Shown here in pieces: positions 46,190 through 58,330 of a stretch of 64,000 nucleotides of DNA. Under the pieces are notes generated by a model that was not told the DNA's origin, made no database searches, and worked only from the letters and a program-made list of their open reading frames with translations. Position 1 is the first letter of the stretch, and every line of letters begins with the position of its first letter. Made by a program: the position numbers and the translations under genes. Origin of the DNA: Eonycteris spelaea (lineage: Eukaryota > Chordata > Mammalia > Chiroptera > Pteropodidae); NCBI GenBank assembly GCA_003508835.1, contig PUFA01000162.1:2852001-2916000 (forward strand). Reading direction: 5' to 3'.

Positions 46190-46385
46190 CAACTACTGTT
46201 CTATATGCACTTTGCATGTATTAATTCATTTAACCTTCACAGCAACCCTGTATAGTAGGTGCTATTGTTGCCATTTTGCATATAAAAACTGAGGTATGGG
46301 AAATAGCTCCAGGGTACATATCTTATTGTATGGCTTACACAGCAGCTTTTGACCACTGTAGGGTTCTATATTGCATACACATTTT
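46190..46385 (-). repeat. MIR SINE, minus strand
   Basis: 'actgttctatatgcactttgcatgtattaattcatttaaccttcacagcaaccctgtatagtaggtgctattgttgccattttgcatataaaaactgagg' is a clear reverse-complement MIR core. Confidence 0.9.
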
Positions 46386-48311
46386 CTAAATCATTGTCCT
46401 ATTAGCTGGAGTCCAGATTATTTTTGTGGCCAAGCAAGAATGAAGGTCTGAATCAAGGCAGTCAGGAATATCATAAAATATCTTTGTCTCAGCTGTTTCA
46501 CCTACTCAACCTAGATTCCTAAGGAAATTTTCAAGGAAATTTTTCAGGACACTTCATTTTCGTCTTATCCTATCCAATTGGATAAAGGTGAATTTGCTCA
46601 GTCCTCTAGCCTTTTCTTGTCTCTCCTGTTTCCATCTTTTGCATGGAATTTCAAGTTTAGTTTCTAGCTCCTGCTTTGAGTGTAATAATTAGGAAAATCC
46701 CACATAACTGGACTAAGTGTCAAGTATTGGAGTTGTAAACCAGACAAGAGCAAATATGGCTTCTTCATCAAGTGACTTTTTCCTGAGCTCACTTCAACCC
46801 AAACCAGATCTCTCCTAGCCTCATTCAATCTGTGACTTCTAATTTAGGCAGTTCTGAAACAAAGAATTCAGGTTGGGCAGAGCAGGGCATCACCACTGGC
46901 CTTTTCCCCCCTTGAATCATTTATTTGACTAAAAAACCTTATGTTTACCATAGAATATATAGTCATACATATATACATATATCATATGCATTTCTGAATA
47001 CATAATTAGGTATTATCATTAACTTATATAAGGATTTTTGTGCCAAAAGAAAAATTGGGTAAAAGTTACAAGAAAGAAATTCCAGATTAAGAAAGAAAAA
47101 ACTAACAGGATTGGTTAAAGATAGTGGCAGCTGCTATAATTATTACTGATCTCTGTCATTGAAGGAATTTAAGGAATTGCTGGGTAATCCATGGAGGAGG
47201 ATTTTTAATCAAGCACAAAATGGAGAAAAAATTGAACTAGATAATTCCTTGGTCCCTACCACCTGTGAAAGACCATGAGAGTCCCAAGTTTTCCAAATGT
47301 CACATTCTCTTTTTTACTCAAAATCATAGCACGGTCTTAGAACACACTCATGTGTTCCAAATATACATGTGACTTTTTAATGTTTAATTAAATAGTGCAA
47401 AATATTTTTTTAGTAAATAAAAGTTGTGTCTCTTAGTAATTGGAATAAACTAGAAGAAAAATGAGTGGTTAACTAAAGAGAGCCAAGTACATGGTGAATG
47501 AAGCATTTTTTGACTTGTTTAAAATTACAGTTAGTAATGTCATCAACAGGTTTCGAGACTTTAAGTGAAAAGAGATATAATGAAACCAGCTTTACCACAG
47601 GCTAAGTGACATAAACAAGAGTTAAGTTCCTATGACATCTCATTAACGTTATAATGAAACAATGTTGAACGAAATGACATTATTCAGGGACCTACTGTAT
47701 TTGTTTCAATTACAGAGAACCATAGGAGAGGCTTTTTGGAACACAAAAAGTTGTAGAAGTGTCTCATTAGACAAGAATTTAGTGAAGTGACAAAAAGGAT
47801 GTGATTACACATCAATTAAAGCTATGAGACATAGGGTTCCTGACGTCAAGAAATGCACAGCCAGTCTGAATGTTGTGAACATAGTTGGTTGCCTGCCAAG
47901 ATGATTCTCTCTTATGATTCTTAAGCTTAGTGCTTGGTAATGATCCACTGAAATGATAAAATCCACTTATCATCCTGTGTATATGGCCTAAATAGTTTGC
48001 AAGGACTCCTTATTCCCAATAATACATTTATTTATAGTAAATATGTTTGGTTTATTAGTTTATTCTCCCAAAGACCTCATAGCACTGCTTACAGAATTGT
48101 TAAAAGGATATTCTTTTGTATCTTGAATTTAAAATGAGACAGTATCCAGACATCAGGGTAGGCAAGCAGGAGACAGGAAGGAAAACAAAAAAAACAAAAA
48201 AACATGGGATAATGGGATATTACTGGAAATGTCAGTAGGAGTAAGTCTAGTAAAGAAATCTCTGTCAGCTGCTGCCTAGCTGGAATTAAGTTCTAAGAAA
48301 AAGAGGGCTAG
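46386..48311. other. Intron, nothing firm
   Basis: AT-rich. The part at about 47540-47700 ends 'attattcagggacctactgta' and could be a pogo/Tigger-type remnant, but I could not confirm a second terminal repeat. Confidence 0.4.
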
Positions 48312-48645
48312 AGCAGGTTCTGGCAAAAACAAAAAAACAGCCTACATATCAAATCCAGCTCACCCGTTTTTGCATGGCCTGTGACCTATGAATGGTTTTA
48401 ACAGTTTTAAATAATTGAAAAATTAAAAGAAGAATATTTCATGGCACATGACTATTACATTAAATTCAGATCTAAGTATCCATAAATATCAGAACACAGC
48501 CACACCTGTTTTTTAACATGTTGTCTACAGATACTTTCTAACTGCAGCGGAGATGAGTATTTGCGACAGAAGCTGTATGGCCAGCAAAGCCTAAAATACT
48601 TCTGGCCCTTTGCAGGAAAAGCTTGCCCATCTCTTAGCTAGAGGA
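48312..48645 (-). mobile_element. hAT-Charlie-like non-autonomous element, copy 2
   Basis: 'aaatccagctcacccgtttttgcatggcctgtgacc', 'cagaacacagccacacctgttttttaacatgttgtctacag', 'gagtatttgcgacagaagctgtatggccagcaaagcctaaaatacttctggccctttgcaggaaaagcttgccc' match the same element, and the same strand, as 32466-32763. This copy is better preserved. Confidence 0.85.
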
Positions 48646-48721
48646 TCAATTGGAGAAGTTGTAATTTAAAAGTGTCATATATACCATGTGTTTCCTCTAC
48701 TTGCCTGATATTTGTCCAGTG

Positions 48722-48848
48722 CCTGTTTAAAATTTATAACTTGGGCTTCGAGCCCAACCTGTGAAATCAGAATCCCAAATAAAGACCTATAGTTTTTGTA
48801 AGTGTCCAGGTATGTGCTCTCAACAAGCAAGTTTGGGAATCACTGGTG
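48722..48848 (+). mobile_element. MER5A-like hAT fragment
   Basis: 'ctgtttaaaatttataacttgggcttcgagcccaacc', 'aaatcagaatcccaa' and 'gctctcaacaagcaagtttgggaatcactgg' correspond to the MER5A consensus including its terminal repeat. Confidence 0.7.
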
Positions 48849-48854
48849 CTGGCC

Positions 48855-49110
48855 GTGAACACAGACTGTAGAGACAGACTGATGGGTTTGAGTCTGAGCT
48901 CTATCGTCTGCTGGCTAGGAGACCTTGGGCTCTCTTGTACAACATAACATACTTTATAATGCCCAGTGAATTCACATGTATAATGACAGGAATGATATGC
49001 ATTGGGTTGTTTTGATCATTTAATTAGGGAACATATTTAGATTTTGTATTAATACAGTATTTACTATATAAAAAATGCTTAATAAAAATTAGCCATCATT
49101 GCTTTTAGTA
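48855..49110 (+). repeat. MIR SINE, + strand
   Basis: 'gtgaacacagactgtagagacagactgatgggtttgagtctgagctctatcgtctgctggctaggagaccttggg' is the MIR head in sense; the tail 'gcccagtgaattcacatgt...tgggttgttttgatcatttaatt' follows. Confidence 0.85.
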
Positions 49111-49174
49111 TAAGTATTAGCAATAGTTTTATTAGAGGTAGAGAATAAAAGAGGCATTATGGTAGGAAAAAACA

Positions 49175-49325
49175 CTGTACTTAGCATCAGAAGGCATGAC
49201 TATAAAATCCATTCTATCACTTATTAACTTTATAACATTGAACCATTTTGCCTTATTGGGACTTGCTTCATTATGAAATGAAAATACAAATAATTATGTA
49301 TCTCATAGTTGTTTCTAAAACTGAA
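49175..49325 (+). repeat. MIR SINE fragment, + strand
   Basis: 'cttagcatcagaaggcatgactataaaatccattctatcacttattaactttataacattgaacc' and 'tgaaatgaaaatacaaataattatgtatctcatagttgt' follow MIR order. A second MIR copy directly after the first. Confidence 0.65.
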
Positions 49326-51099
49326 AAAAACTGTGTTAAAACCATTAGCTACTCTGTTCAGTGTGTCCTACAGAGATCTGCACAGTATGATTCATACATG
49401 TTTATTGCATCCGAGGGAATCTAACTGACTCATGCCTGATGCAGAGGACTATTCCTACTTTAATTCTTATATTTTTTTTCTTCAGAGTGCCCTTTGCTCA
49501 AATGCATGCATTCTGTAAATGTCTAGCTTTTTCTATGTTTAAGCAAAAATATGTTTTTAATTAAGAGTTCATTTTCTCCTGCTGTTTGTTTTCCCACTAG
49601 TCAAAATCCTGGTGGCAAGATCAGAAATTATTGTTGCAGGAAAGGCAGGGATGTAACCAATGGAAGGTTATAAGTATGCATGTTGTGTTTAGCATGCTGT
49701 AGGAAGTTTTAAAAGAGAGAAATATATAAAAGTGATTTTTCTCACCCTCTACAAATAACCCAAACTGTTTTCCAGGCAGACGTTAAATTTGGGGGTATAA
49801 GTCTCGTCTAGGTTTTAACATGTTGAAACAAAGTCAGTTTCTTCCAGCTTGCGCTCAGTTTTTGAGTAACTGCCAATTTGTAGTAGTGGACCAGTGTCAT
49901 CAAAGCTTCCTTTTGAACAGATTTCTTTGCCCCATGTTGCCTTAATCCCTATCTTCCCCAATGCACTTTTCACCATGAGGCTATTAATCAAATGATGACT
50001 ATTGAATAATAAAAAAGAATTATTTGTGATGAATTAGTTTAGGAGGTACAAGTCGTGGCCCTTCTGTATCGATCACCTCCAGTGTCGAGCACAGGGTGCC
50101 TGGTGCAGAGAAAGTGCTTCAAAGCATTTGTGAATGAATGTTAAATGAACATTCTGTATTAAAAAAAAAAAAAACATGCTTTTATTTACAATTAGTAAGT
50201 CTGTAACTTCATAATGAGGAAATCGCCCCTGTTTTTACTTCTCATATGGATTCCCGATGAATAAAACCTGCCCTTATAATTCCATTGCCTAAGATTGGGA
50301 AGAATTTGTTTTCTTTCCTGTTGTTAATGATCTACTAATGGATCATTATTACTACCAGATCATATTTTTATCAGGGAGTCTGTGCATTTGATTCCAGTGG
50401 GAATCATAAGTGCATGTAAGAGGATGCTAAATTTGCTTGGAAAATCCCTGAAAATCGAGGCACTCTTCAAGTTTTTAGAAATATTTTTTTAAATGATGAT
50501 GTTATAATAACCCACTGAAAATAATGGGCTCAATTTACTGAATTATTGGTACAGAGTGACTAGGTACCTTGCCTACATATGAAATGAATCAGAAGTAGAG
50601 GTGAGAATAGTTTTTGTTTTTTGACTTTGCCTAGTAACTAAGAATAAATTAATGATATTCATTTTTAGACCAGTATTGCTAGGATAAAGCTTTACTGAAT
50701 TTACTAAAATTAAAAAAGTCCAAGTGCTTCAAAAGATAAATGTTTATAATAAAGAGTTTTAGACTTTCTTATGATACCTACAATTCACATACAGTGGTTG
50801 TTAGATTCATTTTGTTAGCCATACTCAAAAGACATTGTATTTTCATGTGTTCGAGAAACAGATAACACATAACACTTTAGCTTAATGAAATTCTCTGAAC
50901 ATAGGCCCATATTATCTCAGAACTTTTGGGAGGAGTCATATGTGTGCATCCTGGCAATAAATTTGTAAACCACAGAAATTTAGTAAACTCAGTTAACAAC
51001 CAGTGAATTTTATTTTTATTTTTGTTAACTGTAATATTCACTCTGCATAGCAGAGTAAACTTTATATTGCTTATCAATATCTTGTCATAATTTTTTTTC
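49326..51099. other. Intron, nothing recognised
   Basis: AT-rich. An L2/MIR-like tail may lie at 50085-50150 ('gtcgagcacagggtgcctggtgcagagaaagtgcttc...gaatgaatg'). An A run is at 50161-50174. No exon seen. Confidence 0.45.
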
Positions 51100-51340
51100 C
51101 ATTCAGAGACAAATTTTTAAACACACAAAAATAGAATAATTGCAACCTCCCTTCCATGTACCTATCACTCAGTTCAATAATTATCAACATTTTAATCAAC
51201 ATTTTACTAGTCTTTTGTCATCTCTTCTTTTACCTTTTAACATTTTTATTTTTGCTAAAGTATTTTAAAACAAGCCAAGATAACATGTCATTTCAAGTGT
51301 CTGATAATTCATAATGTACTTCTCACTTTTAAGGCCTTTT
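51100..51340 (-). mobile_element. Antisense L1 3'UTR fragment (L1M type)
   Basis: 'acacacaaaaatagaataattgcaacctcccttccatgtacctatcactcagttcaataattatcaacattttaatc' and 'aaagtattttaaaacaagccaagataacatgtcatttcaag' follow the reverse complement of an old L1 3'UTR. Confidence 0.7.
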
Positions 51341-52313
51341 TTTGTTTAGAATAACATAACCTTATGGTTAGTTTTTAGGATTACTTCTTCGGCCTGTGGG
51401 ACAGAATTTGTTGGAGAACCCTTGAAAAGTGATATCCAGGTTTCTACTGGGGACTCAACAATGAATTGGTCTCTACAGAGATATAAGCTTACTAGTGGGA
51501 AGTTGTATCTGTTGGGGATCCTTTTTCTAGGGTAGCAGAAAGAGTAAACTTGTCCCATTCACCAATACATGGCAACCCTTTTCGTGGTCTAGTAGCTCTA
51601 GGCACTCAGGACCATGGTTTTCTTTGATAGGTCTATTTTTTTCAGGATAGGTCTATTTTTTCAAAGGTTACTATACATATTGAAATCCCAAAATATAATT
51701 AAGCATTTTTTCACAAGTAACATACTTCAAAAAAAAAAAAAGTGTGGTTATTTTTAAATTATTTGAAAGATCAATAATTCTAAAAAATCTATTTTCTACC
51801 ATATGCATCTGTTAACTATTTTGTAAGCTTCAGCATATTAAACAGCACTCAGATAAAGATCTTGTATGCAAGATGTCATTTGAGTTTGCTGTTGTGATAA
51901 ATAGTTTTTCAAAGTTGTCTAATCCATTTTAGATTTTAAAATTTCTTGTGTCTGGAAATTTAGTCCAGTACAATCATTTCTTTATTACACATATTCTCTT
52001 AATAGTTTATCCATGGTTGGTAAAATGGGGAATGACCAATATACATGAAAGTTCTTATGTTTTATACATAATTTTCCTCACATGTTAATGCTTTGAAGAA
52101 AGGAAGCAGGAAGCAAGCTTTTTTTTTTTTTTAATTGGTAGAAAAGTGCCTTATTTTCATACAGGAAGAGCTGGTTTATGGCTTTAACAGTGGTCATTCT
52201 TCTCTTTTCACTATGCCAAGCTTTTGGGGAAGCTGCAGGTATAGATAAAGAAGATAAAAAGTCAGTTCTGTGTGTTTAAAGAGAAAAATATTGGTAAATA
52301 GGCTACCTTTGGA

Positions 52314-52441
52314 ATATACATACATATATATACACATATATATACATATATATACACACATGTATACATATATATGTATATACATATATATACATACGTA
52401 TATATATATATATATGTATATGTATATGTATATGTATATAT
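52314..52441. repeat. (TA)/(TACATA)/(TATG) AT-rich microsatellite
   Basis: About 128 nt of alternating TA, TACA and TATG units, self-complementary in places. It directly abuts the broken end of the second L1. The Tyr-Ile-Cys-rich frames at 52194-52533 are its translation. Confidence 0.95.
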
Positions 52442-55400
52442 TTTTTCTGGGCTTTCTGTTCTGTTCCGTTGATCAACGTCTGTTTTTAATGCAATGCCAG
52501 CATCATGTTGTTTTGATTACTGTAGCCTTGTAGGATAGTTTGATATCAGGTAGTGTTAGACCTCCAACTTGGTTCTTCTTTCTCAAGTCTGCCATAGCTA
52601 TTTGAGGTCTTTTATGGTTCCATATAAATTTTAGGATTATTTGTTGTAGCTCTCTGAAAAATGCCATTAGTATTTTGATAGAGATTGCATTATACCTGTA
52701 GATTGCTTTGGATAGTATGGCCATTTTAATGATGATGATTCTTTCTACCCATGAGCATTGTGCATGCTTCCATTTATTTGTATCATTTTCAATTTATTTT
52801 TTCAAAGACATAATATTCTGAGAACAGGTCTTTTGCCTCCTTGGTTAATTTGATTCCTAGATATTTTATTGTTTTCCATGCAATCATAAATGAGATTGTT
52901 TTCTTCTCTTTCTGAAAGTTGATCATTGAAATAAAAATGCCACTGACTTCTGATATTAATTTTGTATCTTGCAAATTTACTGAATTCATTGATCAGTTCT
53001 AACAGCTTTTGGGTGGAATCTTTATGGTTTTCTATATATAGTATTATATCATCTGCAAATAATAAGAGTTTTATTTCTTCCTTTGCAATTTGGATATCTT
53101 TTATTTCTCTTTCTTATCTTACTCTTGTGTCTAAGACTTCCAATACAGTGTTGAAGAGAAGTGGTCAAAGTGGGCATCCTTGTCTGTTCCTGATCTTAAG
53201 AAAAATGCTTTTAGCCTTTCCCCATTGAGTATATTAGCTGTAGGGTTGTCACATATGGTCTTTATTATGTTGAGGTATGTTCCCTCTCTTCCCACTTTAC
53301 TGACAGTTTTTACTATAAATGGATGCTGGATTTTGTTGAAAGCTTTTCTGCATCTATCGGTATGATCATGTGATTTTCATCTTTTGATTTCTTAAAGTGG
53401 TTTATCACATTAACTGATTTTTGGATATTGTATCAAACTTGCATCCCAGGAATAAGTCCAATTTGGTCATGGTGTATGATATTTTTAATGTTTTGCTGAA
53501 TTCAGTTCGCTAACATTTTGTTGAGGTATTTTGCATAAGAGGTATCAGCCTATAGTTTTTTTTTTTTTATGACGTCTTTTTTTGGTTTTGGAATCAAGGT
53601 AATGACCTCATAAAAGACATTAGGGAGACTTCCCTCTTCTTGAATTTTTTGGAATAGTTTGAGAAGGATAGGTGTTAATTCTTCTTTGAATGTTAAAATC
53701 TTCTAGTATGAGTATATTATTCCTGATTTCTCCTTTTATGTCAGTCAATAATTGTTTTATGTATGTAGGTGCTCCTGTGCTGGGTGGGTATATGTTTACT
53801 AGGGTTATGTTCTCTTGATTTATTGATCCCTTTATCATTATGAAATTTCCTTCTTTGTCTCTTATCAAAGCCTTTGTTATAAAGTCTGTTGTGTCTGATA
53901 TAAGGATTACTACCCTGGCTTCTTTTTCATTTCCATTTGCATGAAATATCTTTTTCATTCCCTTAACTTTCAGTCTGTGTATGTCATTTGATCTGAAGTA
54001 GGTCTCTTGTAGACAGCATATGCATGGGTCTTATTTTCTTATTCATTTAACTACCTTATGTCTTGATTGGAGCATTTAATCCATTTGCATTTAAAAAACA
54101 ATTATTGATAGGTACATATAGTTACTGCCATTTTATTATTCATATTTGTTTTTCCTTTTTTAACCCCTTCTTCTTTTACAGAAGTCCCTTTAACATTTCT
54201 TGTAATATTGGCTTGTTGGTGATGAATTCCTTAAGGTTTTCCCTGTCTGGGAAGCTTTTTATCTTACCTTCCATTTTAATTCAAAGCCTTGCTAGGTAGA
54301 GTATTTGTAGTTGTAAATTCTTGTTTTTCGTAACTTTGAATATTTCTTGCTAGTCCCTTCTGGTCTGCAAAGTTTTTATTGATAAGTCAGCAGACATTCA
54401 TATGGGGATACCTTTGTAAGTAACTGGTTGCTTTTCTCTTGCTGCTTTTAAGATTCTCTGTCTTTGAAATTTGATATTTTAATTATGATGCTCTTGGTGT
54501 GGATCTGTTTGAATTCCTCTTGTTTGGGACTCTTTGTGCTTTCTGAACTTGTATATCTAATTCTTTTGCCAGGTTAGGGAAGTTTTCTGTCACTATTTTT
54601 CAAATAAATTCTCAATCCCTTGCTCTCTCTCTTCTCCTTTGGGTGCTCCTATGATCTGGAGATCGTTAAGCTTCGTGTTATTCCAGAGGTCTCTTAAACT
54701 GCTCATTTTTGTTTTTTTATTCTTTTTACTTTTTGTTGTTCTGTTTGGATGTTTTCTGCTATCTTGTTTTCTGCTTCATCCAATCTACTGATACACTAGA
54801 ATCCTTCTAGTGTATTCTTCATTTCAGTTATTGTATTCTTCATTTCTGTCTGGTTCTTTTTTATGGTTTCTGTGTCCTTTTTGCTTGCTTTTTCTCTGAG
54901 GTTCTCAGTGAGCTCATCCATTCTCCCCTAAGTTCATTGAGTACCCTCATATTCATATTTTGATCTCCATCTCTGGTAGGTTGCCAATCTCCATTTCATT
55001 TAGCTTATTTTCTGAAGTTTTCTCTTGTTTCATTTGTGTCATTTTTTGTTTGTTTGTTTTCTCTATTTATTAGCTTTTCTGTTTTCATTTCTATATGTTA
55101 GAAAGATTGTTTCGTCTCAGCCTTGGCCAGATAGGCTTATGGAGAAGGGGTCCTGCATGCCCCAGTAGCACACTCTCTTTGATCACCCATGCCAGGGGCT
55201 CTGGACATGATCTTTGTGTAGGTTTTGTGTGATCTGTTGTAGCTAAGACTTTATTGGTATTAGTACATTAGTGGATGGGATTAACACTCGGGCTGACTAA
55301 TTGTGGGAATTGTCTGCATCCGCAGGGTATGAGTTGCTACGTGGGGGCTGACCCCACTGAGTGGGATTTACCCTAGCAGGCTTGTGTACTTGTTGCAACC

Positions 55401-55510
55401 CACCTTTGAGTGTTCTCTTTATGGGACTAGTCAGGAGTTGCTCTGTTGTGGTTTAGTGCCAGCCTCTGAGTGTGTTGGTTTTGTGGCCTCTTGGGAGGGG
55501 CTGGATCATA
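52442..55510 (-). mobile_element. L1 element, minus strand, with ORF1, ORF2 endonuclease and RT relics; 3' end missing
   Basis: Reading down the minus strand: 5'UTR at about 55050-55510, ORF1-region text at 54200-55000, ORF2 start near 54090, and an endonuclease fragment at 53700-53958 with IRDKEGNFIMIKGSINQ, VNIYPPSTGAP and LLTDIKGEI. The reverse-transcriptase part follows ([13 protein letters not shown] text at about 53640-53690, then 53570-52445, with the 'GIKLTKEAKDLFSEYY' and '[18 protein letters not shown]' blocks). The endonuclease joins the RT directly, so about 1 kb of ORF2 is deleted. The element stops at an AT microsatellite at 52441, so the ORF2 C-terminus and 3'UTR are absent. 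Stops occur throughout; it is dead. Confidence 0.9.
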
Positions 55511-56888
55511 TTTTTAATTTTGATGAAAATGACCTCTAATTAGAAGTAAATTTCCTTAAGGAACTACATCCTAAAGGAAGCAGTATGATTCCCATGATCT
55601 AGGAGTGCAGAGGATGAGCTGGCAGTGTATTCTTGGAGTATAAACCAGTAAAGATTTAATTGTTCTAGTATTTTTATTAGGATCGCAATTTTTGTTGATA
55701 TTTTTTTATATTGTTCTATATATTTTGAATGATCTAGTTTGCTCTTAAACTTTTATTTTAATGTGTAATTTTATCGGCCAATCACTTCTCAGAAATGGAT
55801 ATATGGCTTTATAACAGTAATTTCTGTATTATTATTTTTGAAAGATAACACTAATCAATATTTTTGAAATAAGAACCAAAATATGAATCTGCTCATGTTT
55901 ATATTAATATTAAAAAATTAGGATAGTTGTCTAAGATTTTACCATTAATCTTTTGGGTGCTGTTTAATCTAAATGTGAAGAAAAAGAGGACATTTTAATT
56001 TTAGCCCATGGCTTTAAAGTGTTCAGCATTAAAGTAATCCAGATTTACAACTTAACCAAATTGGCACTTTTTTCCTTGAAATGGTATATCTAATATAATC
56101 AATATGCAAATCAATGAGTGGTTCACATTCTAAAAATAACTCTTCTCTCTTTTTTTTATTATCCACAATAAAATTGTAATTTTCCCTTCCTGTTCTCTGT
56201 ATATCAGTTAATTATGTATATAACATTACTAGTCCTGAAATGTGAGAATGCAGAAACACTGAGTCTTGAGGGTTAATTGGAGGGAAGAATATTGCAAAAC
56301 TGTAATTATGATTGGGTCACATGAGTCTGAATTTCTTCACGTTGAATAATTATATTGACTTGTAATAGTGTAGGTCATATCATTGTTTACACGTCTATAT
56401 TTCCAATAGTCTGTAAGCTACCTGAAGTTTGGGACTAGGTCTTATTAATTCATATTGGCATTTAAAGATAGTGTCAGGCATTTAGATAGTGAATGATGTG
56501 TTTTGAATTGGCAAAAATGTAAATGGTAAAATGCTCAAGGTAGTGTTTGTGATTTTTAACTTAGGTTGCTTCATATAACAAGCACTTTTAAATTTGAATA
56601 AAATGGTAGCATTTTACCAATTTTATTTATCTGTACAAAGAGCTTTAACCAAAACACATGTTCTCATGAATGAAAACTTATACTTGTGAGCACAGGAGAA
56701 ATAGTTTTTACCAAATCTAGCACTTGCTGCTATATATACCTCCTACCTGGTTTATTTTCCCCTATCACTCACAGGAGTTTTTATAAAAAAACTAAATCAA
56801 AAAGAGCTTAGAACTTCTAGAGAATTTGGGCTGTAGAAATAGCAAAAGGGGGGAAATATTGAAATCTTTGATATCTGAAGGAAGGTAT
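55511..56888. other. Intron, nothing recognised
   Basis: AT-rich unique-looking sequence. No exon, RNA gene or firm repeat seen. Confidence 0.45.

Positions 56889-56941
<53 letters not shown>
56889..56941. repeat. (GT)n microsatellite, 53 nt
   Basis: An uninterrupted GT run of about 26 units, likely polymorphic. It explains the poly(His-Thr) frame at 56817-57065. Confidence 0.95.
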
Positions 56942-56942
<1 letters not shown>

Positions 56943-57344
56943 GAGAGGTAGGGCAGGGATTGTGGAGCTTTTAAACTTTGTCAGTTTTCTGGGATGACTT
57001 GGTCCTCTGGGCCCATAATGATCTTCTAGTATTTTAAGTAATGGGTAAGCAGTTCTTTTTGTCACTTGGATGTCTCCAGGATAAATCTTTCTGGAAATGA
57101 ATATGTGTTGTATATGTGAATGTTGAAAGGGAAATTGAGAAAGAAAGTCTATATCAGAAGAGACATAAGTTACATGATACTTATATATGTTATTGTTTTA
57201 ATAGAGTATATTTCTTAACACTTGAATTTCAATAGAACAGTCTAATTTAGACTCAGGGCTATGACTTGTGACTGACTGCTACTCTCATGTGTGCACAGAG
57301 CTGTTTGTTTAGCACTGTCAGTATGTCCACTCTAATCAGGACAT

Positions 57345-57425
57345 AAAATCAAATAATGTTAGAGCTAGAAAGGATCACATGGGTCTTCAGGAACAAGCCT
57401 AATACTCTGTGGATGAGGATGTTAA
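57345..57425 (-). repeat. MIR-related SINE head fragment
   Basis: 'aatgttagagctagaaaggatcacatgggtcttcaggaacaagcc...gatgaggatgtta' resembles the common 'ttagagctggaagggacc' repeat; it runs towards the next MIR-like block. Confidence 0.45.
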
Positions 57426-57439
57426 AATCTAAATAGTGA

Positions 57440-57640
57440 AACGAGTCATGTGTGCCATACACTGTGGTAAGAGCTTTGCATGCATTTTTCATTTGGTCCT
57501 CATGACAGTCCTATAACATCTGCTATAGTAATAAATGACTGGGTTTGGAAAGATATTAGCATGCTCACAATGTTGTGGTTACTTAGTAGTAGAGCTAAGA
57601 TTCAAACTTGGCAGACTGACTTTGGAGACATTTATTTCAG
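57440..57640 (-). repeat. MIR SINE, minus strand
   Basis: 'cactgtggtaagagctttgcatgcatttttcatttggtcctcatgacagtcctataac' and 'cttagtagtagagctaagattcaaacttggcagactgac' are in reverse-complement MIR order. Confidence 0.8.
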
Positions 57641-57784
57641 TCACAATTCAGTAATTAGTGAAAAGCGGGTGGTTGTAGCCTCTTGTAGAACATATACTCA
57701 TCATGATGGCGGTGTTATGTGAGAAATGAGTAAAATTGTATGTAATCATGGAGTAAGTAATCATTATTTTTATCTGAAAGCATT

Positions 57785-58330
57785 GGAGATGACTTTGTCG
57801 AGAGCAAAATAGTTGAGCTGAGACTTGAAAGACATCTAGGAATTTGCTAGGCAGTCAGATGAATTATAGAATGTGGAACCTGTCGAAGTGTATCACATGA
57901 TTTGTTCTAATGATAGTAGTTCTGTGCAACTAAAGATAGAAATGTAGGGTATGTTTGAGGTAATATGCTATAGAGAAGACTCTAAAGGTAAATAAGGGCC
58001 AAAGTATTGTATCTGAGTTTGTCTTAATGCCTCCTTAATGCCTCAGTTACAATTTTCCCCTGCCCCATGGTCACTCACTGCTCTAATCAGTTTATTCAGC
58101 CTGTTGAGTGAGATCTAGATGAGTGTCTGAATTAGAGCAGCAGTCGCAGGGAATAAATATTAAGAATGGTGGAGAGAGAGTTTGGAGGTAAAATTGGCTA
58201 GGCTCAGTGAGTGATAATATGCCAAAGGTAAGAGAGATTGGAGTATAGCAGATGACTCTAAGATTTCTAACTACAGAAACTTAAGCTGATGGTGATAGTG
58301 TGGAAAAAGTTGGAAGTTAAGGGAACCTTA
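57785..58330 (-). mobile_element. CR1/L3-like LINE fragment, antisense
   Basis: 'agatgactttgtcgagagcaaaat...gagctgagacttgaaagacatctaggaatttgctaggcag', 'tggagagagagtttggaggtaaaattgg' and 'gattggagtatagcagatgactctaagatttctaactacag' follow the same ancient repeat as 14395-14905, further towards its antisense RT part. Confidence 0.5.

Noticed and set aside
47540..47715. Possible pogo/Tigger remnant ending 'gggacctactgta'
   Set aside because: Only one end looks like a terminal repeat, and the interior could not be matched, so I do not call it.
53620..53958. Minus-strand frame of 112 codons that looks like a nuclease
   Set aside because: It is part of the dead L1 ORF2 (endonuclease fused to RT by a deletion), so it is listed as L1 and not as a gene.
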